From the NCBI GenBank assembly GCA_020442505.1, contig JAGRJZ010000057.1:1-9187 (forward strand): a stretch of DNA of 9,187 bases, written 5' to 3'. Below, one piece after another: positions 1 through 6,237 of this stretch. Every line of letters starts with the position of its first letter. Positions within the stretch are counted from its first letter, which is position 1. A program made the translations under genes and the position numbers. Below the pieces are notes generated by a model. It was not told the DNA's origin. It saw nothing but the letters and a program-made list of their open reading frames with translations, and did no database searches. The DNA is from Alphaproteobacteria bacterium (lineage in GTDB: Bacteria; Pseudomonadota; Alphaproteobacteria; Micavibrionales; Micavibrionaceae).

Positions 1-129
1 ACGCGCTCGGGCAAGATCATGCGGCGCATCTTGCGTAAAATCGCGGCAAAAAACGAAGACCAGATCGGCGACACCTCGACCCTTGCCGATCCGGGCGTGG
101 TCGCGGAGTTGATCCAAAACCGTCCGTAA
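1..129 (+). CDS. acs: acetyl-CoA synthetase, C-terminal end (partial, 5' end outside window)
   Basis: The first 42 codons read in frame to a TAA stop. They begin TRSGKIMRRILRKIA, the conserved C-terminal motif of AMP-forming acetyl-CoA synthetase, which activates acetate to acetyl-CoA via acetyl-AMP in the cytoplasm. The lysine at residue 5 of the visible part (bases 13-15) is the catalytic lysine of the mobile C-terminal domain. In this family it is the site that Pat-type acetyltransferases modify to switch the enzyme off. The following tail (GDTSTLADPGVVAELI) also matches the usual end of Acs, so the C terminus looks intact. Related acyl-CoA synthetases such as PrpE share the RSGK motif, so the substrate is not fully certain. 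The gene is followed 17 nt later by a terminator hairpin. Confidence 0.9.
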   Translation, partial: TRSGKIMRRILRKIAAKNEDQIGDTSTLADPGVVAELIQNRP

Positions 130-140
130 TCCCGGGCTAT

Positions 141-168
141 AAAAAACCGCCCGGCAAAGGGCGGCTTT
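141..168. terminator. bidirectional intrinsic terminator between acs and the small-protein genes
   Basis: A perfect 6-bp GC stem (CCGCCC at 147-152, GGGCGG at 159-164, six-base loop) is flanked by A6 at 141-146 and by T-rich sequence from 166. Read on the minus strand it is a classical terminator, a stem followed by T6. On the plus strand the downstream T-tract is weaker and interrupted. It sits between converging genes: acs ends at 129 (+) and the 63-aa gene ends at 212 (-). Confidence 0.8.
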
Positions 169-211
169 GGGTTCGTTTTGGGTTCTTTTTGATCAGGAAT
201 ATCCGACGATC

Positions 212-403
212 CTACAGCCCAGGCTTCATGCCGTTGGCTTCCATAGACGGCGCAGAAGAAAGACGGCTCACGACACCCAAGTCTACAACCGTCCCCCTCG
301 GGCTCACAGAAAAAGCCTGTCTCACCGCCCCAGGGCCATTGCCGATATGAGCCACGAGAGAACCAATGTCAGCCCTGACAAATCCTGTTCTTGCTAATGC
401 CAT
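212..403 (-). CDS. small hypothetical protein, 63 aa
   Basis: I do not recognise this protein. The ATG at 403 is preceded by a near-ideal Shine-Dalgarno, GGAGG at 411-415, with a 7-nt spacer. This is the main reason for calling the gene and for preferring this start over the GTG two codons upstream. The product starts MALARTGFVRADIGSLVAH and is rich in Ala, Val, Gly and Ser. It has no signal peptide, membrane segment or cysteine. It starts 42 nt after the stop of the 106-aa gene on the same strand and ends 44 nt before the minus-strand T6 terminator, so the two probably form one transcript. Function unknown. The weakest point is its short length and lack of a known family. Confidence 0.55.
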   Translation of the reverse strand: MALARTGFVRADIGSLVAHIGNGPGAVRQAFSVSPRGTVVDLGVVSRLSSAPSMEANGMKPGL

Positions 404-410
404 CCTCACA

Positions 411-415
411 CCTCC
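411..415 (-). promoter_or_regulatory. strong ribosome binding site of the 63-aa gene
   Basis: GGAGG on the minus strand lies 7 nt before the ATG at 403. It is one of the two best Shine-Dalgarno sequences in the window, alongside that of the porin, and it decides the start of the 63-aa gene. Confidence 0.65.
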
Positions 416-445
416 GTTCGTTGTCGTCTAAACTATTTTATGCAC

Positions 446-766
446 TCAGTGGACGATCAGGGGAAAATAATTTCCTTCAATCGGTTGTCCCGTTGCATCG
501 TCCATGTGAACCATCAAAACCTGAAACACGTTTTGCATTAGCTTCGCCAGTTTCGGATCAACCGGGAGAGAGAGGTCCCTGATATCGCCGTCGTTCATGA
601 CAAAGTTCAGCTCGTTGGTTCCCAAATTAAATTCCAGCCACGATAATCTCTTACGGAACGGCTTTGTGTGAAACACCATGGCCTCGGCCCTTTCATTCAC
701 GACCAGCTCGATCTTTGCATCCGTATTCGAGCCTTCATCGGCAAATGGGGGGTCATTATGTGTCAT
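446..766 (-). CDS. hypothetical protein, 106 aa
   Basis: An unrecognised cytoplasmic-type small protein. Residues 1-18 are acidic and polar (MTHNDPPFADEGSNTD) and probably disordered. From about residue 19 alternating hydrophobic and polar residues (IELVVNE, AMVFHTK, WLEFNLGTNELNFVM) suggest a beta-rich core, followed by a likely helix at 70-88 (DPKLAKLMQNVFQVLMVHM). No cysteine, signal peptide or catalytic motif is visible. The ATG at 766 is the only reasonable start before an upstream in-frame stop, although its Shine-Dalgarno is poor. It appears to head a two-gene unit with the 63-aa gene, and a CtrA-like box lies about 125 bp upstream. Coding appearance is good; function unknown. Confidence 0.7.
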   Translation of the reverse strand: MTHNDPPFADEGSNTDAKIELVVNERAEAMVFHTKPFRKRLSWLEFNLGTNELNFVMNDGDIRDLSLPVDPKLAKLMQNVFQVLMVHMDDATGQPIEGNYFPLIVH

Positions 767-890
767 GTTCGGGGTAATGCCGTGGCGATTTTCGTTAACT
801 ACCCCTCTATTCTAAGCCGTTCCTCCTGTTCGTTCAAGCAAACGATACGCTCGTTTTACGTCAACATGAATTTACTTTACATCAAGGAAG

Positions 891-907
891 GTTAACAACC
901 GGTTAAC
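891..907 (-). promoter_or_regulatory. CtrA-like box, TTAA-N7-TTAA
   Basis: TTAA at 892-895 and TTAA at 903-906 are separated by exactly seven bases, the spacing of the full CtrA site in alphaproteobacteria. Each half is extended to GTTAAC. On the minus strand a possible -10 (TAAATT) lies 16 bases beyond the downstream GTTAAC, the arrangement expected when CtrA overlaps the -35 region. The next gene in that direction starts at 766. The motif match is seen directly; binding by CtrA is inferred. Confidence 0.6.
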
Positions 908-936
908 AATCGCTCCGCTCGGAGATTTATTCCGTT

Positions 937-1968
937 TTAACGCGAAGAAGGAAAGATCCTGGCGGCCAAACCCGCATCGCGGAAAGGCACGTTCCCGGCC
1001 ACGGTGGCGGATAAATCCCGCATGATATGCATGAAATGGGTCTGGTTCACGATATCGTTCAGCCCTGCGAAAAGCGGATCGGCCTTGATCGCACCGCCCA
1101 ACCCGTCCAGATACCGCACCCCGCCCGGTAGAAGAGACAAATCCTCGATCGCCGCCGGGGTCAAGGCCATCCGTCCGAAGGGCGACGAATCAGGATTTTC
1201 GGCCAGAATGTCGTCCATTTGCTCCAACGTGCCGTGATCGCAGGCATCGACACGATCCGGCCGTGTAAACCACATCCGGAACGCCCCCGCCAGCGCCGCG
1301 CCACCAAACAAGGAGGCCGGAGCGCGCTCAACCGTGCGCGTAAAGGCAAGCGCCATGTCGCCCTCGGCGCTGCCGATGACGTGTCGCCACAAATCCGGGT
1401 GCCCGGCGCCGCGCAGCTCCCAGGCGGCCAGAAGCGCCACGCAATCGCAATCGGCGGCACGGATACGCTCAGCCATCAGCATGTCCTCGGCCCTGTAGCC
1501 GGCCTCGGAAAACGCCCCGTCCCGCTCATGCCCGATATCGCGCAGGGCACGGACGAAGCTGTAGAGCAGCGCGTTGCGGAACCAGACGGACCGCCCCAGC
1601 GTGGCGGGGCTCATCTCGCAGGAATCCAGCCACAAAACCCGCGCCGGAATGTCCAGGTGATAGCCCTCATTGCCGATCGCCGCAAATCCCACGCGCCAGC
1701 CTTCCGACGCCGCGGCCCGGACCAGCGTGCCCGCCACGGGGCTGAGGGAGGCCAAAGAAACAAAGGCGGTCAGAAGCGCCCGCTCCTCCGTCCCGGCGCT
1801 CCGAAACGGCGCCTCCCCGGCCTCATCGGCCAGGGCAACAAGCGCCTCCAGGGGAAAAAGGGCGTGGCCGGAAAAACGATTATCCGCCGGCTCGTAGACC
1901 AGCGGATAAAGGGGCGGCTCGTGCAAATCGCGATGACAGGATTTACGGCCGTTTCGGTCGATTTTCAT
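937..1968 (-). CDS. degenerate paralogue of the upstream protein (protein B, 343 aa), possibly DUF6782-like
   Basis: The frame is open from 2163, but I start it at the ATG at 1968 (MKIDRNGRKS). This start lies 7 nt past the stop of protein A and has GGAAGG at 1979-1984, ten bases upstream. The longer form would overlap A by 188 bp. B aligns with A over most of its length: AWEL (182-185), then W at 194, an AF..WF motif (230-234), a QM pair (250-251), and RYL...ADPLF (285-300). A's RELRR, which I read as a worn HExxH, corresponds to RALRD (140-144) in B, so B should lack zinc-dependent activity. No signal peptide or membrane span is visible. I think the family is the alphaproteobacterial putative metallopeptidase DUF6782, but this is from memory and uncertain. 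Likely an inactive binding or regulatory protein co-transcribed with A. Confidence 0.7.
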   Translation of the reverse strand: MKIDRNGRKSCHRDLHEPPLYPLVYEPADNRFSGHALFPLEALVALADEAGEAPFRSAGTEERALLTAFVSLASLSPVAGTLVRAAASEGWRVGFAAIGNEGYHLDIPARVLWLDSCEMSPATLGRSVWFRNALLYSFVRALRDIGHERDGAFSEAGYRAEDMLMAERIRAADCDCVALLAAWELRGAGHPDLWRHVIGSAEGDMALAFTRTVERAPASLFGGAALAGAFRMWFTRPDRVDACDHGTLEQMDDILAENPDSSPFGRMALTPAAIEDLSLLPGGVRYLDGLGGAIKADPLFAGLNDIVNQTHFMHIMRDLSATVAGNVPFRDAGLAARIFPSSR

Positions 1969-1975
1969 GAACTGG

Positions 1976-3223
1976 CTACCTTCCAGACGTTCCGGGGAAA
2001 GGGATAATCCGGGCGCTTCCGGAAGGAATGGTTGGGGCTCCGTGTGGGTCATCGTGGCGGATCCGTTCTTGATCGTTGCGGGAATCGCCGCGGGAAAAAT
2101 CGCGGCTGTGGACAGATCCGCTTTCTTGCAAACCCTGTTCCGTTTCACGAAAGGTTCGCTCAAACTTGATAAACCAAAGGAAATTCGCGTTAGAGCGGTC
2201 CCGTACCTCGGTAAAGAGGGGGTCCGACAAGATCATCGCGGCATAAGGGGCCAGGTAATTTTTGCCGAAGGGCAACGTCCCCAGCGCGGTTAAAAACCCG
2301 ATCAGGGAAGAAGACGCATCGGTCTCGGTCGGCGTGGCCGGTTTGTGGTTTTGCATCAGCATCTGCTGGATCAGCTTATGATCCGCGCTTTGACAGCGTT
2401 CCGACAGGAACCAGAACTCAAAGGCCGCGGCGCAGGCCGTGCCATTGTTCAATGTTCTGAAATCCATATAAGCCTCCCGCGCCAGCGCCTCGCCCAGATC
2501 GGAGAGGGAGGACTCTTCGACCCGCGCCCAAACGGCTTTCTCCCCGGCCAGTTGCAGCTCCCAGGCCGTCCGGATCATCATGGTTTGCAGATCGGCAATT
2601 TGTGCCCGATTGACCAAAATCGCATGATCGGGATCCAGCGTGAGAAGCGGCAAAAGCGCGCCTTTTTTATCCTGCCACGCGCGGCGCAATTCCCGCGCCA
2701 GAAGCAAGACCTGATCCGCCCTGTCTAAATGGCGGTTGATAAAGATCGTCCCTGCCGCCCGGTCGTAAGACGCCCCGAAATTCCGGGTTCCGTGGCAAAT
2801 CGTAATGTTCTCGGCCGCCGCGAAGTCCGTCAGCGCCTTCCCGAGACGGCTTTTCTCAAGCGTTCCGGAAACATCCTCGATGGACGAAACGGCTGCTGCC
2901 TGTTTCGGCCCGGCGATCTCGGCCGCTGCGGCAAGAAAATCCGCATGCCTGTCCGCTTCGTTTGGCGCGTATTGTCTATCCTGACGACGGGCGATGTCTA
3001 TGCTTTGCCCCAGAGCCAACAGCCCGCCTTCGATCGCGTCCATGCCGAACAAATCGTCGAAATCATCCTCGATAATGTCTTCGTCTTCCATGTAGAAGAG
3101 CGGCTGATCGCCGATGATCGTGCAACGAACCGGCTGGTCGTTGTTCAGCGTATAGGCAAAGCGAGGATGCATCGCGGCAAAAGCGGCTTCCCACTCGATC
3201 ATGTCTTCAGGCGTCTTACTCAT
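1976..3223 (-). CDS. putative pseudo-metallopeptidase (protein A, 415 aa), possibly DUF6782-like
   Basis: I chose the ATG at 3223 because a preceding GTG would be too close to the only purine-rich stretch (GGG). The N-terminal 120 residues include a very acidic patch (about 45-60, MEDEDIIEDDFDDLF). The middle reads like a compact peptidase-type domain: a strand pair (ITICHG, about 140; GTIFINR, about 159), then a helix LLLARELRRAWQ (about 173-184). In this context the helix resembles HELRHAWQ with both histidines changed to arginine. Conserved with B are AWEL (220-223), the FEFWF region (268-272) and NYL...SDPLF (322-337). The tail after about residue 360 is polar and low in hydrophobics, and it overlaps an open but probably untranslated extension of B. 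The gene heads the A-B pair, with a triple TTAA array about 160 bp upstream. Family assignment is tentative; the loss of HExxH is an inference from alignment by eye. Confidence 0.7.
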   Translation of the reverse strand: MSKTPEDMIEWEAAFAAMHPRFAYTLNNDQPVRCTIIGDQPLFYMEDEDIIEDDFDDLFGMDAIEGGLLALGQSIDIARRQDRQYAPNEADRHADFLAAAAEIAGPKQAAAVSSIEDVSGTLEKSRLGKALTDFAAAENITICHGTRNFGASYDRAAGTIFINRHLDRADQVLLLARELRRAWQDKKGALLPLLTLDPDHAILVNRAQIADLQTMMIRTAWELQLAGEKAVWARVEESSLSDLGEALAREAYMDFRTLNNGTACAAAFEFWFLSERCQSADHKLIQQMLMQNHKPATPTETDASSSLIGFLTALGTLPFGKNYLAPYAAMILSDPLFTEVRDRSNANFLWFIKFERTFRETEQGLQESGSVHSRDFSRGDSRNDQERIRHDDPHGAPTIPSGSARIIPFPGTSGR

Positions 3224-3377
3224 CACGAACCCAATTGTCTCAAAGGTTAAAAAACCCGTAGACGGCCATTGCAGCCGCCTCCCATGCGTTCATTATGAAG
3301 GAAAGAAGGTTAAGGCTTTCTTGCCAAAAACGTCCGTCTATTGAAAAATATCGGAAAAAGACGATTTTTTTTGCTTT

Positions 3378-3405
3378 GTTAACAAGGGATTAATAGACCC
3401 TTAAC
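3378..3405 (-). promoter_or_regulatory. triple CtrA-like array, TTAA-N7-TTAA-N7-TTAA
   Basis: Three TTAA tetramers at 3379-3382, 3390-3393 and 3401-3404 are each separated by exactly seven bases, giving two overlapping full CtrA consensus sites that share the middle half. It lies in the AT-rich gap between gene C (ends 3413) and gene A (starts 3223) on the same strand, so A is the likely target. No clear -10 box was found at the usual distance. The spacing is direct observation; the regulator is inferred. Confidence 0.6.
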
Positions 3406-3412
3406 AAAGGGT

Positions 3413-4027
3413 TTACCGCTCGAATAGATCGTCCAGAACGGGCAAGTCTTCAATCAGGCATGATTCCGCGCTCACATTCACCGCCCCGTCCGGAAACACC
3501 GTGATCGCCGCCTTGAAGAGGGAACGCTTGAACAGAACGCAGCCGTTCAGAAAAAAACATCCGGCCTCGTCCTGCCGCTCGAGGGAGACCGGCACGATGA
3601 CGGAGCTCACGGCATGCCGCGCGCCGGGGGGCGGCTCTTCGCGCCAGCGGATATTGTCTACGGTCTCGACCACGGCCAGAAACCCGCCCATGGCCCGCAC
3701 ATTTGCAAGAAAGAACAGCGCGTAGCGGACCACCGTTCGTTCGTCCAAAAGCAGCGCACCCTCAGCGTTCAGAGCGTAAAGCGGCGCGTTCGTCCAGTCC
3801 AGCATCCGGACCGCGCCGGGCTTCCAAAGCGCGAAGACGGGATCTTGAAAGAAGGGATCGCGGCCGCTGAGCTCCAAAAGCGCGTAGCCGGGATAAAAAG
3901 GAACGTCCTGGGCCAGGATCTGGGTCGTGGCCGGGTCCGGCGAGCTGCCTTCGAAAAAGGGAGCCATCTCCACCAGGATCGTGGCGCACTCATCTTTGGA
4001 AAGCTTTCTAAAAACGGTTTGAGTCAT
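3413..4027 (-). CDS. hypothetical protein, 204 aa
   Basis: I do not recognise this protein. The ATG at 4027 (MTQTVFRKLS) is the preferred start. A TTG at 4048 would add seven residues and is possible, since a GGGAT lies just before it; the Shine-Dalgarno of the ATG is also weak. The chain is mixed alpha/beta, with no signal peptide. Aromatic-rich segments stand out: FYPGYALLELSGRDPFF (44-60), a hydrophobic helix RYALFFLANVRAMGGFLAVV (101-120) and a beta-rich C-terminal third (142-190) with cysteines at 157, 163 and 190. The hydrophobic helix contains charged residues and is more likely buried than membrane-spanning. The gene lies between the porin terminator and the triple TTAA array and seems to be a single-gene unit. 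Confidence 0.7.
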   Translation of the reverse strand: MTQTVFRKLSKDECATILVEMAPFFEGSSPDPATTQILAQDVPFYPGYALLELSGRDPFFQDPVFALWKPGAVRMLDWTNAPLYALNAEGALLLDERTVVRYALFFLANVRAMGGFLAVVETVDNIRWREEPPPGARHAVSSVIVPVSLERQDEAGCFFLNGCVLFKRSLFKAAITVFPDGAVNVSAESCLIEDLPVLDDLFER

Positions 4028-4112
4028 GACGATACTATTCTCATGCAAAACGATCCCAATTGAAAGCGCCGTTTTGAGGGCAGGCCCCCTGCGTTCCCCA
4101 AAAAAAGCCGGG

Positions 4113-4145
4113 GCAAAAGAAAAGAGGCGCCGTTTCCAGCGCCTC
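4113..4145 (-). terminator. intrinsic terminator of the porin gene
   Basis: On the minus strand GAGGCGC (4139-4145) pairs perfectly with GCGCCTC (4124-4130) across an eight-base loop, followed by TTTTCTTTT (4115-4123). It lies 29 nt after the porin stop at 4175 and separates the porin from the 204-aa gene. Confidence 0.85.
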
Positions 4146-4174
4146 CCTTCGTATTATCAAGATAATCGCTTCGT

Positions 4175-5374
4175 TTAGAAGTCGATTTGCGTACCCAACA
4201 GAACAGCCGTACCGTCCATGTCCTCGCCGTTCCCGGCCGGTGCATCGTGTTCGATGTAGGAGATGGAACCACGGAAGGTCATGCCCGGGCCGTAGGTGTA
4301 CGTGACACCGCCGGTGTAACGATCGGTTTCCCAGTCGCCTGCGCCCGTGCCGAGCTCTTCGTCACGATTCAGGTAGGAAGCCCCGATTTTGAACGGGCCG
4401 GTCGTGTAGTCCGCACCGACAACCCATGTTTGCTTGTCGCTGTCGTTGTCGCGAGCCTGGTTGTCTTCCGTGTAGACAACACCCAGACCGAACGGTCCGA
4501 AGTTGAAGTCCGCACCGACGTTCCATGCTTCGTTGTCGTCATGACCGGACGCAGCCGTCGTGTCTTCAAGGTCGATGAGGGTGTAACCGCCACCGATCAC
4601 GAAACCGACCTGCTGGAACATGCCTTCGTAACGGGCAGCAACTTCGTACCCGGAACCGAGATCGTTGTTTTGATCGTCGATGTTCGTCCCGAAGGCGCCG
4701 TTATAGCCGTTATCCCAGCCCATTTCCGGCGTGTAGGAAACACCAGCCTGGAAGCCGTTCAAAACCGGCGTCAAGTAGGTGATTTTCTCTTTGTACACCG
4801 TCAGGTCCTGCGCATAGTCGAAGACCGTATCAACAGCCGTCGTGGTCGTCGTCCCGCCCAACGGCGTCAGGTGAGCCGTACCGGTCGGTGCGTTCGTCAA
4901 CGTCGCGTCGTAGTTGAACGGAGAAACGTACTGACGGATACCGTCGTAGTTGCTGTCAGCGGACGGAGCAGCAACCTGCAACAGGTAAGCAGCGCCATCT
5001 TCCGCACCGAAGTTAACCCGACCCCAGGAACCGGAGAAATACAGGTAGGACTCTTCGAACTGACCGTCATTGGTGTTCCCCATCCGACCGGCGTACTGAC
5101 CACCAGCCTGGATTTCGAAGTGAGCACCGACCGTCATGCCGTTGTCGAGGGTCGTTTCACCGGTAAAATGGATTTCCGGCTCGCGAACAGCGTCGATGCT
5201 GCGGGCGTCGAGACCGGCAGCGTCAGCAGCAGCGTCAACGTCCTGGTCTTGCCAGAAAACGTAACCTTTGTAGTGACCGCCCAGCTCAAGCTTCACACCA
5301 TTTGCGGCGCTCGCCGGGGCTGCGAAGGCAAAGCCCATAGCAGCAACAGCCGTACCAAGAAGTAGTTTTTTCAT
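4175..5374 (-). CDS. outer-membrane porin, 399 aa, Gram-negative 16-strand type
   Basis: The ATG at 5374 follows GGAGG with an 8-nt spacer; earlier in-frame codons are leader sequence. Residues 1-23 form a textbook signal peptide: MKK, a hydrophobic core and an ASA|A cleavage site. The mature chain starts with LELGGHYKGYVFW, the first strand of alphaproteobacterial general porins. It continues with alternating beta strands, for example GMTVGAHFEIQAGG, YLYFSGSWGRVNFGAEDG (loop-3/eyelet region) and FQAGVSYTPEMGW. It ends in QIDF, the terminal Phe needed for recognition by the BAM complex. Length fits trimeric diffusion porins. Asp/Glu are abundant, suggesting a cation-preferring pore, though this is only an inference. 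A Thr-rich stretch (GGTTTTTAVD) probably lies in a surface loop. It is a single-gene unit with its own promoter and terminator. Confidence 0.9.
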   Translation of the reverse strand: MKKLLLGTAVAAMGFAFAAPASAANGVKLELGGHYKGYVFWQDQDVDAAADAAGLDARSIDAVREPEIHFTGETTLDNGMTVGAHFEIQAGGQYAGRMGNTNDGQFEESYLYFSGSWGRVNFGAEDGAAYLLQVAAPSADSNYDGIRQYVSPFNYDATLTNAPTGTAHLTPLGGTTTTTAVDTVFDYAQDLTVYKEKITYLTPVLNGFQAGVSYTPEMGWDNGYNGAFGTNIDDQNNDLGSGYEVAARYEGMFQQVGFVIGGGYTLIDLEDTTAASGHDDNEAWNVGADFNFGPFGLGVVYTEDNQARDNDSDKQTWVVGADYTTGPFKIGASYLNRDEELGTGAGDWETDRYTGGVTYTYGPGMTFRGSISYIEHDAPAGNGEDMDGTAVLLGTQIDF

Positions 5375-5399
5375 TGTCGTTTCCTCCAAATACACAACT

Positions 5400-5427
5400 A
5401 AAAAAATTCGAGTAGATAAAACCCGAA
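5400..5427 (-). other. terminator-like hairpin in the porin leader (possible attenuator)
   Basis: On the minus strand TTCGGG (5422-5427) can pair with CTCGAA (5407-5412) including one G-U pair, across a nine-base loop, followed directly by T7 (5400-5406). It lies between the proposed porin promoter and its start codon. The stem is short and AU-rich, so it may act only as a weak pause or be incidental. Confidence 0.3.
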
Positions 5428-5463
5428 AACGAATCACCGCCTGAAAAGGCAGTAATGGCGTGC

Positions 5464-5491
5464 ATTATGAGCTGTTTCGACTCGGGGTCAA
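5464..5491 (-). promoter_or_regulatory. sigma70-type promoter of the porin gene
   Basis: On the minus strand TTGACC (5486-5491) and CATAAT (5464-5469) are separated by 16 bases. The predicted transcript would begin near 5457 and carry a leader of about 83 nt. Confidence 0.65.
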
Positions 5492-5500
5492 GGACGGTTT

Positions 5501-5516
5501 TTGCAAAAATACAACA
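5501..5516 (-). repeat. 16-bp operator-like repeat, promoter-proximal copy
   Basis: The 16-mer TTGCAAAAATACAACA (plus strand) occurs here and again exactly, starting 31 bp further on. Inside it TTG-N8-CAA forms an imperfect 14-bp dyad, similar in layout to CRP/FNR-family sites. This copy ends ten bases upstream of the porin -35 box. Confidence 0.55.
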
Positions 5517-5531
5517 TTTTTTGGAAGTGCG

Positions 5532-5547
5532 TTGCAAAAATACAACA
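5532..5547 (-). repeat. 16-bp operator-like repeat, promoter-distal copy
   Basis: Exact second copy of TTGCAAAAATACAACA. The start-to-start distance of 31 bp is close to three helical turns, so dimers bound at the two copies would face the same side of the DNA. It also lies about 55 bp upstream of the -10 box of the divergent lipoprotein operon. Confidence 0.55.
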
Positions 5548-5601
5548 CGTAAAAAGAACAGATAATCCATCGTTTTGCCTACTTATCCAGCGCCGCGACC
5601 C

Positions 5602-5607
5602 TATAAT
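5602..5607 (+). promoter_or_regulatory. -10 box of the lipoprotein-AAA+ operon
   Basis: A perfect TATAAT lies 66 bases before the ATG at 5673. No good -35 box sits 16-18 bases upstream, so the promoter may be activator-dependent or the match incidental. Confidence 0.4.
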
Positions 5608-5672
5608 AACTTGAGCCGCCCTTACGCGCGTGCTAAGGAAGCGGGATAAACCATTTCAGGAAGGCGTCAACA

Positions 5673-6233
5673 ATGAAAGCACGATCGCACATCCTTTCCT
5701 TTATTGCCCTGGGGATCGTATCCGTCTTCCTCGCCGGCTGCGGAAGCGACAGCATCAAAAGCGAGGCAAAGTATCCGACCGGCGCCGACCGGGGCGGACA
5801 GGAAGACATCTATAAGGAGCCGGATAGCATTTTCGGCGGAAAGGGTCTGCGTCTTCTGGGCGGCGACGATAAGAAAAAAGACGAACAGAGCGGCGAAACC
5901 GGGATCGGCGTGAACAGCTTTCTATGGCGCGCCTCGCTGGACACGGTGTCCTTTATGCCGCTGGCCAGCGCGGACCCGTTCGGCGGAGTCATTTTAACCG
6001 ACTGGTACTCCCCCCCCGAAAACACCGACGAACGATTTAAACTGAACGTGTTTATTCTGGATCGTCAGTTGCGATCCGACGGAGTACAGGTCAAGTTGTT
6101 CCGGCAAATCCGCAAAAGCGGCGAATGGCGCGACGCGGCGGCTTCGCCCGCAACCGCCCGGCAGCTGGAAGACACGATCCTGACCAGGGCCCGCCAGATG
6201 CGCGTGGCGCAAATGGGCCGGATCGCGGAATAA
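5673..6233 (+). CDS. DUF3576-family lipoprotein, 186 aa
   Basis: The ATG at 5673 has AGGAAGG eight bases upstream. Residues 1-22 are a lipoprotein signal peptide ending in the lipobox LAGC, with Cys23 as the lipidated residue. The following GSDS gives no inner-membrane retention signal by the enterobacterial rule, so outer-membrane anchoring in the periplasm is likely. Residues 24-75 are polar and flexible. The conserved core IGVNSFLWRASLDT..FMPLASADPFGG (78-105) is the hallmark I associate with DUF3576, an alphaproteobacterial family of unknown function, and then ILTDWY and a charged C-terminal half. It is followed after four bases by the AAA+ gene, so translation is likely coupled. In many alphaproteobacteria I recall leuS as the downstream neighbour of this family, which would make the AAA+ partner unusual here. 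Confidence 0.85.
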   Translation: MKARSHILSFIALGIVSVFLAGCGSDSIKSEAKYPTGADRGGQEDIYKEPDSIFGGKGLRLLGGDDKKKDEQSGETGIGVNSFLWRASLDTVSFMPLASADPFGGVILTDWYSPPENTDERFKLNVFILDRQLRSDGVQVKLFRQIRKSGEWRDAAASPATARQLEDTILTRARQMRVAQMGRIAE

Positions 6234-6237
6234 AGCC

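Noticed and set aside
668..895. 75-codon open frame on the plus strand
   Set aside because: It overlaps the start of the 106-aa gene and the AT-rich promoter region, and shows no family-like pattern.
911..922. Short palindrome CTCCGAGCGGAG after the stop of protein B
   Set aside because: Only a four-base stem and no T-tract, so not a credible terminator.
1219..2007. Long open frame (262 codons) on the plus strand opposite protein B
   Set aside because: It is antisense to B and overlaps A's tail; its translation is Arg/Gly/Pro-rich with no domain-like pattern, typical of a GC-rich shadow frame.
3249..3279. Hairpin GGCGGC...GCCGTC with a following T6 on the minus strand, before gene A
   Set aside because: Six bases separate stem and T-tract and the stem has a G-U pair; it would also cut off gene A only 26 nt before its start. 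An attenuator is possible but not supported.
4187..5365. Long open frame (392 codons) on the plus strand opposite the porin
   Set aside because: Its full length mirrors the porin, whose signal peptide, beta strands, terminal Phe, promoter and terminator are convincing.
5501..5547. The 16-bp repeats as a CRISPR or mobile-element trace
   Set aside because: Only two copies, with a 15-bp gap and no cas or transposase gene; the placement next to a promoter fits operators better.
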